Shown piece after piece: positions 1 through 4,763 of a DNA stretch of 5,010 bases. The DNA is from Clostridia bacterium (GTDB lineage: Bacteria > Bacillota_A > Clostridia > Lachnospirales > Cellulosilyticaceae): NCBI GenBank assembly GCA_029239935.1, contig JARBTY010000220.1:1-5010 (forward strand), in the 5' to 3' direction. A program made the translations under genes and the position numbers. Within the stretch, counting starts at the first letter, position 1. Each line of letters starts with the position of its first letter. Below the pieces are notes generated by a model, which saw nothing but the letters and a program-made list of their open reading frames with translations, was not told the DNA's origin and made no database searches.

Positions 1-1
1 T

Positions 2-247
2 GAAGCACTTGGGGCCGAGGTGACCATCCTTTTAGTAGGGGAGAGACCGGGGCTTGCTACAGGAGAAAGCATGAGCGCTTATATTGCCTACCAATCAAGC
101 CCTGACAAACCAGAATCTCAGCGTACTGTAGTATCCAATATTCATAACGGCGGTCTGTACCCTGTAGAAGCTGGGGCGCAGATTTTGAACATTGTAGAAG
201 TGATGCTAAAAGAGAAAAAAAGCGGTGTAGATTTAAAAATGATGTAA
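2..247 (+). CDS. eutC: Ethanolamine ammonia-lyase small subunit, C-terminal part (5' end outside window)
   Basis: EutC is the light subunit of adenosylcobalamin-dependent ethanolamine ammonia-lyase, which converts ethanolamine to acetaldehyde and ammonia with EutB. The frame is open from base 2, and its first visible residues are [20 protein letters not shown]. The block GERPGL-TGES-SAYIAY (about residues 13-30 of the visible part) and the later [10 protein letters not shown] and PVEAGA motifs are the conserved C-terminal signature of EutC. The GTG at 20 is an internal valine codon, not a start, because family conservation continues upstream of it. The protein ends normally at TAA 245-247, so only the N-terminal part is missing, cut by the window edge. 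No further eut gene follows; the next element is a terminator, so eutC is probably the last gene of its transcript. The identification is firm. Whether the system uses a microcompartment cannot be judged from here. Confidence 0.95.
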   Translation, partial: EALGAEVTILLVGERPGLATGESMSAYIAYQSSPDKPESQRTVVSNIHNGGLYPVEAGAQILNIVEVMLKEKKSGVDLKMM

Positions 248-296
248 TTCAAGGCGGATGGAGAACGTTAATATGAGACGTTAAATCATATTACCT

Positions 297-337
297 AAAA
301 AGGACAGCTCCCTTAGAGATAGGAGGCTGTCCTTTTT
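297..337. terminator. Bidirectional rho-independent terminator between eutC and the convergent regulator gene
   Basis: The left arm GGACAG plus CTCC (302-311) pairs with GGAG plus CTGTCC (322-332), with one bulged G and a loop of about 10 nt. Five A residues (297-301) precede the hairpin and five T residues (333-337) follow it, so it gives a U-tract when read from either strand. It lies 49 bp after the eutC stop and 7 bp beyond the stop of the minus-strand regulator, and can end both transcripts. Confidence 0.88.
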
Positions 338-343
338 ACATGC

Positions 344-994
344 TTAACACTCAGGGTGCTGACGAATGGTTTCAAGATAGTTATATAAAGTAAACTTAGA
401 AATATTTAAAAAATCACACACTCTATCACCGGATTTGGTAATCAAAAAGGCTCCTTTGCTATCCAAAAACTTAATGATTTCCATCTTTTCATCTTTGGTC
501 AGATGATTGGGTGCTTTATCAAACATGTTTTCACATTGCAAAATCAGATTATCCATCAGCTGACCCACATCACTGGTGAATAATTCACTAGAAGAAGGGG
601 TGGGGGAAGAATAATTGTTAAGCTGTTTAAGAAACTCTTCACACTTCAAAGAATCGGTTATATCAAAATTGATGCATACAGACCCGATGTTGTTGCCCTC
701 ATCGTCCTTAAGAAACATAGAAGAACCACGGATGATTTTACCGCTTCGAGTATGAATAACTTTATTATAAATATGGGTATCAGTTGAAGTTTTACTCATG
801 ACTTCAAGACCCCAATTGCCTCCGCAGTCACCAATTTTTCTGCCAGTAACATGACCATTACGTATGTCGATAATGGTATGCTCATATTCTTTGGTATTAT
901 CATGCAGAACAATTTCACAATTACTGCCAAAATGATTTTCGAGTAGATCTAGTAAGCTAGAGAAAATCTCTAAATTGTCACGAATACTTTTCAT
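344..994 (-). CDS. YheO/DauR-type transcriptional regulator (PAS-like sensor domain plus helix-turn-helix)
   Basis: This is a 216-residue predicted cytoplasmic DNA-binding regulator. Residues about 8-118 match the YheO-like PAS domain: NCEIVLHD (25-32), then IRNGHVTGRKIGD (44-56), and SVCINFDITD (105-114) at the domain end. A Ser/Pro-rich linker follows (about 129-137). Residues about 167-210 are the C-terminal HTH typical of this family, with LDSKGAFLITKSGDRVCDFL leading into a recognition helix around ISKFTLYNYL. The open frame extends 17 codons further upstream, but the ATG at 994 was chosen because GGGAGGT (minus strand, 999-1005) sits just before it, and because the family fold starts there. 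The gene is convergent with eutC and divergent from the KDG aldolase/kinase operon, so that operon is a plausible target. The ligand cannot be read from sequence; D-arginine sensing, known for E. coli DauR, should not be assumed. Confidence 0.9.
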   Translation of the reverse strand: MKSIRDNLEIFSSLLDLLENHFGSNCEIVLHDNTKEYEHTIIDIRNGHVTGRKIGDCGGNWGLEVMSKTSTDTHIYNKVIHTRSGKIIRGSSMFLKDDEGNNIGSVCINFDITDSLKCEEFLKQLNNYSSPTPSSSELFTSDVGQLMDNLILQCENMFDKAPNHLTKDEKMEIIKFLDSKGAFLITKSGDRVCDFLNISKFTLYNYLETIRQHPEC

Positions 995-1035
995 ATGTAC
1001 CTCCCAAAAGAATAACTTACTTATTAACTGGTTAT

Positions 1036-1064
1036 AGTATATCAAAAAAGCGTTTATAAATAAA
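1036..1064 (-). promoter_or_regulatory. Candidate extended -10 promoter for the YheO-type regulator
   Basis: On the minus strand, TGATATACT (1044 to 1036) is an extended -10 element (TGn plus TATACT, 5 of 6 to consensus). A weak -35 (TTTATT, at 1064-1059) lies 17 bp upstream. Transcription would start near 1029, giving a leader of about 35 nt with the GGGAGGT ribosome site. The extended -10 could compensate for the poor -35. Confidence 0.5.
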
Positions 1065-1150
1065 ATAGTAGCTTAATCGGTGCAAATCAAAAACTTTTTC
1101 ATTAATTTAAACCGATATTCTTAATCTAATAACTATTATATAATAAAAAA

Positions 1151-1174
1151 TTATATTTCATAGGGGAAATATAA
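1151..1174. repeat. Perfect 9-bp inverted repeat in the divergent control region (operator candidate)
   Basis: TTATATTTC (1151-1159) and GAAATATAA (1166-1174) are exact reverse complements around the 6-nt spacer ATAGGG. The dyad is centred about 66 bp upstream of the predicted start of the aldolase/kinase transcript, in a region of A-tracts. The position suits an activator or a shared operator of the two divergent genes. No known regulator site is recognised, and the AT-rich arms make chance occurrence possible. Confidence 0.4.
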
Positions 1175-1193
1175 AAAAAAATTATAAAAAAGC

Positions 1194-1222
1194 TATACAT
1201 CTAAAAAAAAATAATATATAAT
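1194..1222 (+). promoter_or_regulatory. Candidate sigma-A-type promoter of the KDPG aldolase/KDG kinase operon
   Basis: A consensus -10 TATAAT (1217-1222) lies 17 bp after TATACA (1194-1199; 4 of 6 to TTGACA). The A-rich runs at 1173-1190 resemble an UP element. Transcription would begin near 1229, giving a leader of about 32 nt. A second TATAAT at 1139-1144 has no acceptable -35 at normal spacing. Confidence 0.6.
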
Positions 1223-1260
1223 GAAGACAATTATAGTGATATGAAAGAGGAGGAAGAACG

Positions 1261-2226
1261 ATGCAAGACATCTTAAATAAGATTGGATCATTTGGTATTG
1301 TTCCTGTTATTAAAATTGATAGGGTAGAAGACGCACTTCCGCTTGCAAAAGCTTTATGTGACGGAGGCCTTCCAGTAGCAGAGGTTACTTTTAGAACTGC
1401 TTGTGCTAAAGAAGCCATTAAAATCATTACAACAGCGTTACCTGACATGTTAGTAGGAGCAGGGACAGTACTTACAACTGAGCAAGTTGATGAAGCAATA
1501 GAAGCAGGAGCTACTTTTATAGTAAGTCCTGGTCTTAACCCTAAAATTGTTAAATACTGTGTGGACAAAGGGATACCTATTACACCAGGATGTGCAAATC
1601 CATCAGATGTAGAGCAGGCTATTGAGCTAGGACTAGAAGTTGTTAAATTTTTCCCAGCAGAAGCAGCAGGCGGTATCAAAATGATCAAAGCCATGGCAGC
1701 TCCTTATACAAAAATGAAATTCATGCCTACAGGCGGCATCAATGCTAAAAACCTCAACGATTATTTATCTTTCAATAAAATCATTGCATGCGGCGGCAGC
1801 TGGATGGTAGATGAAAGTCTTATTAAAAACGGTGAGTTCGATAAAATCACAGCACTTACTAAAGAAGCAGTATCACAGATGTTAGGATTTGAACTGGCGC
1901 ATATCGGTATCAATGCAGCATCGGCAGATGAAGCAAAAACTGTAGCCGCAGATGTTGCAAGTTTATTTAACCATCCTATAAAAGACGGCAATAGTTCAAT
2001 CTTTGTAGGAGCAGGTGTAGAAGTTCTTAAAGCCCCTTACCTAGGTGCAAATGGACATGTTGCTTACAAAACAAACTATTTAGATAGAGCAATAGGTTAT
2101 TTAAAGGCTAGAAATGTTCAGTTTGATGAATCAACAGCTAAATATGATGAAAAAGGCAACATGGTTGCGATTTATATAAAAGATGAAATAGGTGGTTTTG
2201 CATTCCACTTATTACAAAAGAAATAG
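1261..2226 (+). CDS. eda: KDPG/KHG aldolase fused to a C-terminal VOC (glyoxalase-like) domain
   Basis: This class I aldolase cleaves 2-keto-3-deoxy-6-phosphogluconate to pyruvate and glyceraldehyde-3-phosphate, and usually also acts on 4-hydroxy-2-oxoglutarate. Residues 1-206 align along the whole of E. coli Eda with a constant offset of about 4. The Schiff-base lysine is K129 in VVKFFPAE, the catalytic glutamate E41 in AEVTFRT, with R45 in the same motif, T69 in GAGTVL, and the phosphate-binding PTGGI (156-160) and GGSW (178-181) loops. A classical Eda would end near residue 207, but this one continues to 321. The extra part resembles a vicinal-oxygen-chelate half-domain: FELAHIGINA (210-219), GHVAYKTNYLDRAIGYLK (265-282) and GGFAFHLL (311-318). 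Such long aldolases occur in clostridia as far as I know, and the tail's role is unknown. AGAGGAGGA (1246-1254) sets the ATG. The kdgK start lies 12 bp after the stop. The aldolase assignment is firm; the VOC assignment is likely. Confidence 0.93.
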   Translation: MQDILNKIGSFGIVPVIKIDRVEDALPLAKALCDGGLPVAEVTFRTACAKEAIKIITTALPDMLVGAGTVLTTEQVDEAIEAGATFIVSPGLNPKIVKYCVDKGIPITPGCANPSDVEQAIELGLEVVKFFPAEAAGGIKMIKAMAAPYTKMKFMPTGGINAKNLNDYLSFNKIIACGGSWMVDESLIKNGEFDKITALTKEAVSQMLGFELAHIGINAASADEAKTVAADVASLFNHPIKDGNSSIFVGAGVEVLKAPYLGANGHVAYKTNYLDRAIGYLKARNVQFDESTAKYDEKGNMVAIYIKDEIGGFAFHLLQKK

Positions 2227-2238
2227 GAGGATGTATCA

Positions 2239-3261
2239 ATGAGTAGAGTAGTAACCTTTGGAGAAATTATGTTAAGACTTGCCCCACAAGGGTATTTAAG
2301 ATTTACACAAGTAGACAATTTTCAAGCAACTTATGGCGGTGGAGAAGCCAACGTTGCAGTATCACTTTGTAACTTTGGATTAGATGCAAGATTTGTAACC
2401 AAACTTCCAAAACATGATATTGGACAAGCAGCAGTTAATGATCTTCGCAGATACGGCGTTGATACAACTAAAATCACTAGAGGTGGAGAACGAGTAGGTA
2501 TCTACTTCTTAGAAAAAGGCGCTTCACAAAGAGCATCATCTGTTATTTATGATAGAGCATACTCATCTATTGCAGAAGCAACTACAGCAGACTTCAATTG
2601 GGATGAAATCTTTGAAGATGCAACATGGTTCCATTTTACAGGTATTACACCAGCGCTTGGAGAAAACGTAACAGCCATCTGTTTAGAAGCGTGTAAAGCG
2701 GCAAAAGCTAAAGGCATCACAGTAAGCTGTGACCTTAACTTTAGAAAAAAACTATGGACAACAGAAAAAGCAGGTCAAGTAATGGCAACTCTTATGGAAT
2801 ACGTAGATGTTTGTATTGCTAATGAAGAGGATGCAGAAAAAGTCTTCGGTATCAAAGCAGAAGGCGCTGACGTTACTGGTGGTTCACTTAGCCATGAAGG
2901 CTATAAAGATGTAGCTAAAAAACTTTCAGATAGATTTGGATTTAAACACGTAGCAATTACTTTAAGAGGATCAATCTCAGCTAGTGACAATAAGTGGGCG
3001 GCGATGTTGTACGATGGCAGTGATTATTATTTCTCTAAAGAGTATTTAGTTCGTATCGTAGACCGTGTTGGTGGTGGAGACTCGTTTGGCGCGGGACTCA
3101 TTTATAGCTTATTAAATAACTATGAACCACAACAGGCTATAGAATTTGCAGTAGCAGCTTCATGTTTAAAACATTCTATTGAAGGCGACTACAACCGTGT
3201 ATCCTTAGGGGAAGTAAAAGCCCTAGCTGGCGGAGACGGTTCAGGACGTGTACAAAGATAG
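2239..3261 (+). CDS. kdgK: 2-keto-3-deoxygluconate kinase (PfkB/ribokinase family)
   Basis: The protein phosphorylates KDG with ATP to give KDPG, the substrate of the aldolase encoded immediately upstream. The 340-residue protein shows the PfkB layout: an N-terminal strand with GEIMLRLAP (8-16), the sugar-binding glycine motif YGGGEANVAVSL (32-43), FHFTGITPAL (131-140), the strand-loop CDLNFRKKLW (164-173), and the C-terminal catalytic signature VGGGDSFGAG (277-286), with D281 as the expected general base. The anion-hole motif reads GGGD rather than the more common GAGD. A 12-bp gap after eda carries GGAGG (2226-2230) overlapping the eda stop, so the two genes are almost certainly cotranscribed. 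The C-terminus ends in a short Gly-rich basic tail (GGDGSGRVQR). The family is certain; the KDG specificity rests on motifs and on pairing with eda. Confidence 0.92.
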   Translation: MSRVVTFGEIMLRLAPQGYLRFTQVDNFQATYGGGEANVAVSLCNFGLDARFVTKLPKHDIGQAAVNDLRRYGVDTTKITRGGERVGIYFLEKGASQRASSVIYDRAYSSIAEATTADFNWDEIFEDATWFHFTGITPALGENVTAICLEACKAAKAKGITVSCDLNFRKKLWTTEKAGQVMATLMEYVDVCIANEEDAEKVFGIKAEGADVTGGSLSHEGYKDVAKKLSDRFGFKHVAITLRGSISASDNKWAAMLYDGSDYYFSKEYLVRIVDRVGGGDSFGAGLIYSLLNNYEPQQAIEFAVAASCLKHSIEGDYNRVSLGEVKALAGGDGSGRVQR

Positions 3262-3313
3262 TTATTAGCTAAACATATAAACCCTTATAAACATGAATTT
3301 TCCTAATTAATTC

Positions 3314-3356
3314 AAAAAAACGATTAAAGACCCTATGCTTTAATCGTATTTTTTTA
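3314..3356 (+). terminator. Rho-independent terminator after the eda-kdgK operon
   Basis: A perfect 10-bp stem ACGATTAAAG (3320-3329) / CTTTAATCGT (3338-3347) with the 8-nt loop ACCCTATG is followed, after one A, by a run of seven T (3349-3355). A-residues before the stem (3314-3319) extend pairing with the T-run. The stem has low GC content, so partial readthrough into the next kinase gene is possible. In the 42 bp left before the next ATG I see no convincing promoter: TATACT at 3374-3379 would start transcription inside the ribosome site, and TATAAA at 3364-3369 lacks a -35. Confidence 0.82.
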
Positions 3357-3398
3357 TCATAAATATAAAATTTTATACTAAATGGGAGGAAATAGAAT

Positions 3399-4349
3399 AT
3401 GGCAAGAGTAATTTTAGTAGGGGAGCCTATGGCCTTGTTTATTGCAGAAGAAGAGGGAACTTTAGATACTGTAAAAACTTTTAAGAGATCGGCAGCAGGG
3501 GCTGAGATGAATGTAGCCATTGGTCTTAAGAGACTTGAACATCAGGTATGCTATATCACAAAACTTGGCAAGGACCCTTTTGGAAAGTATTTAATAGATT
3601 TTTTGAACAAAGAACACATAGATACAAGCCTTATATGTTATGACACTCACTTTCCAACAGCTTTTCAGCTGAAAGGAAAAACATCAGAGGGAGATCCAGA
3701 TGTAGCTTACTACCGCAATGGTTCTGCTGCATCCAACTTAAAGGTGGATGATGTAGATGACATTGATATGAAGGGGTTTGACCACTTTCACCTAACAGGA
3801 ATATTTCCGGCACTATCAGACAGATCCAGAGCCACGATGCTATATTTGATTCAAAAAGCTAAAAATAATGGCCTCACAACGTCTTTTGACCCAAATCTAA
3901 GACTTTCCCTATGGAAAAACTCAGAAGAAATGGTAGCGACTATTAATAAAATTGCCTTCCAGTGTGATACGGTACTTCCAGGGCTTGCAGAAGGAACAAT
4001 TTTGACGGGGTATGAGCATGAAAGAGATATTGCTAACTTTTATTTAGATAAAGGGGTCAAAACGGTTGTGATCAAACGTGGTCCACAAGGGGCTTATGTA
4101 AAAACACAAACAGAAGAAAACTACTTTGAAGGCTGCAAAGTAGATAAGGTAGTAGATACAGTAGGAGCAGGCGACGGTTTTGCCGTAGGCTTTATCAGCG
4201 GGATACTAGAGAAACTCTCAACAAAAGAGTGTGCGACCAGAGCAAATGCCATAGGGGCATTGCAGGTTATGCACCAAGGGGACAACGAAGGTCTGCCTAC
4301 AAGAGAACAGTTGGAGAGTTTTATCACTTCAGGAACAATTAAAAAATAA
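3399..4349 (+). CDS. Second PfkB-family sugar kinase, probable 2-keto-3-deoxygluconate kinase
   Basis: This 316-residue cytoplasmic ATP-dependent sugar kinase resembles the KdgK/ribokinase branch of PfkB. It has VGEPMALF (7-14), the sugar-binding motif AAGAEMNVAIGLKRL (32-46), YYRNGSAAS (104-112), FHLTGIFPAL (130-139), DPNLRLSLW (164-172), VVIKRGPQGAYV (223-234) and the catalytic VGAGDGFAVGF (255-265), with D259 as the expected base. YYRNGSAAS and DPNLRLSLW are typical of KDG kinases. The ATG at 3399 follows GGGAGGA (3384-3390) by 8 nt. It is clearly divergent from the upstream KdgK: it has the standard GAGD motif, is 24 residues shorter and lacks the Gly-rich tail. A terminator separates the two, so this gene is either its own unit or reached by readthrough. 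Context favours KDG, but 2-keto-3-deoxygalactonate, 5-keto-4-deoxyuronate-derived sugars or fructose are alternatives. The family is certain, the substrate moderately so. Confidence 0.88.
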   Translation: MARVILVGEPMALFIAEEEGTLDTVKTFKRSAAGAEMNVAIGLKRLEHQVCYITKLGKDPFGKYLIDFLNKEHIDTSLICYDTHFPTAFQLKGKTSEGDPDVAYYRNGSAASNLKVDDVDDIDMKGFDHFHLTGIFPALSDRSRATMLYLIQKAKNNGLTTSFDPNLRLSLWKNSEEMVATINKIAFQCDTVLPGLAEGTILTGYEHERDIANFYLDKGVKTVVIKRGPQGAYVKTQTEENYFEGCKVDKVVDTVGAGDGFAVGFISGILEKLSTKECATRANAIGALQVMHQGDNEGLPTREQLESFITSGTIKK

Positions 4350-4351
4350 TA

Positions 4352-4375
4352 ATAGCGTATAAGTCATCACGCTAT
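4352..4375 (+). repeat. Small hairpin just after the second kinase stop
   Basis: ATAGCGT (4352-4358) and ACGCTAT (4369-4375) form a perfect 7-bp stem with a 10-nt loop, starting 3 bp after the stop codon. No T-run follows, so it is not itself a terminator. It may protect the mRNA 3' end or act in tandem with the terminator that begins 2 nt later. Confidence 0.4.
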
Positions 4376-4376
4376 G

Positions 4377-4414
4377 AATGAGACATTAAATCAAATTTAA
4401 TGTCTCATTTTTTA
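4377..4414 (+). terminator. Strong rho-independent terminator after the second sugar kinase
   Basis: A perfect 15-bp stem is formed by 4377-4391 (AATGAGACATTAAAT) and 4395-4409, with the 3-nt loop CAA, and six T residues at 4408-4413. It separates the kinase from the uxaB unit. Confidence 0.9.
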
Positions 4415-4666
4415 TATAAAAATTACTCTTTTAAGAGGATTTATGTAAGGGCTTTCAGAAAGCAATCTATTTGTATAAGCAACATAAGTTTATTAAAGTG
4501 GAGAGAAAAGAGGTATCTAAGAAGCTGGAATTTAAAAAAAGAATGAATGCTATAAAGCTTGAAAATACGTAACATGCAAAGAAATGAATAATTTCAATTG
4601 ATTAAGTATACAATAAATAGGGTATTAATTTAGTAATAATTCTTAGCAAGTATGCACCAGAAATAA
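4415..4666. other. Intergenic stretch of about 250 bp with no recognisable gene
   Basis: Very AT-rich. Stop codons are frequent in all frames, and the longest frame noticed (4435-4572) has no start codon or ribosome site near its beginning. No tRNA, riboswitch core or mobile-element end was recognised. The only element singled out is an operator-like sequence at 4444-4457, listed separately. Its length suggests a control region for uxaB or the remnant of a lost gene; the sequence does not decide between these. Confidence 0.5.
4444..4457. promoter_or_regulatory. Imperfect LacI/CcpA-like operator, possible auxiliary site for uxaB
   Basis: TGTAAG-GG-CTTTCA matches the perfect operator at 4702-4715 (TGTAAG-CA-CTTACA) at 11 of 14 positions, with the same half-site spacing. 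It also fits the general cre consensus TGNAANCGNTNNCA except at position 7. Its centre is 258 bp upstream of the main operator. It could be an auxiliary looping site or a CcpA site; it could also be chance. Confidence 0.3.
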
Positions 4667-4695
4667 TTGACTTATCTATTGAGGGATAGTATAGT
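4667..4695 (+). promoter_or_regulatory. Sigma-A-type promoter of uxaB
   Basis: TTGACT (4667-4672; 5 of 6 to TTGACA) and TATAGT (4690-4695; 5 of 6 to TATAAT) are separated by exactly 17 bp. The predicted start is near 4702, giving a leader of about 62 nt before the uxaB ATG. This is the best-formed promoter in the window, and its start point falls inside the operator at 4700-4717. Confidence 0.8.
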
Positions 4696-4731
4696 TAATA
4701 ATGTAAGCACTTACATTGTCGACTATGCTAT
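4686..4731. repeat. 46-bp extended dyad centred on the uxaB operator
   Basis: Beyond the perfect operator core the symmetry continues. The 22-nt arms at 4686-4707 and 4710-4731 match as inverted repeats at 18 of 22 positions, around the central CA. The left arm contains the -10 element TATAGT, so the right arm holds a near mirror of it (AGTCGACTATGC region, 4716-4728). Three of the four mismatches would be G-U pairs if the sequence were transcribed as RNA. Confidence 0.7.
4700..4717. promoter_or_regulatory. LacI-family-type operator over the uxaB transcription start
   Basis: AATGTAAG (4700-4707) and CTTACATT (4710-4717) are perfect inverted 8-mers around the dinucleotide CA. The TGTAAGnnCTTACA form is that of LacI/GalR-family operators. 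In Bacillus the hexuronate regulators KdgR and ExuR belong to this family. The usual central CG is replaced by CA, which also leaves it one base from the CcpA cre consensus. Lying at about -2 to +16 relative to the predicted start, a bound protein would block initiation. The cognate regulator is not encoded in this window. Confidence 0.7.
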
Positions 4732-4763
4732 TTTATAAGCTGTAAATTTGAAAGGAGAGCGGT

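Noticed and set aside
995..1045. 17-codon N-terminal extension of the YheO-type regulator
   Set aside because: It covers the regulator's own ribosome site and overlaps its likely -10 region. The ATG at 994 has an ideal GGGAGGT upstream and matches the family start.
1229..1260. Possible riboswitch or attenuator in the eda leader
   Set aside because: The predicted leader is only about 32 nt and contains no hairpin or T-run.
1182..1694. 170-codon open frame on the minus strand overlapping eda
   Set aside because: It is antisense to a well-conserved aldolase, has no ribosome site or family motifs, and its Ser/Ala/Pro-rich composition is what a reversed coding frame gives.
1761..1991. Minus-strand open frame inside eda, and similar ones at 3269-3520, 3631-3813 and 4121-4327
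   Set aside because: All largely lie opposite confident genes, lack recognisable domains and ribosome sites, and are explained as shadows.
3276..3292. Direct repeat TATAAAC at 3276-3282 and 3286-3292, one helical turn apart
   Set aside because: A short AT-rich repeat downstream of a stop codon and upstream of a terminator, with no promoter nearby; probably chance.
4435..4572. 45-codon open frame in the gap before uxaB, Lys-rich (ends with MNAIKLENT)
   Set aside because: There is no ATG until codon 37, no ribosome site and no recognised homology. A stop-free run of this length is expected by chance across six frames of AT-rich DNA, though a decayed gene end cannot be excluded.
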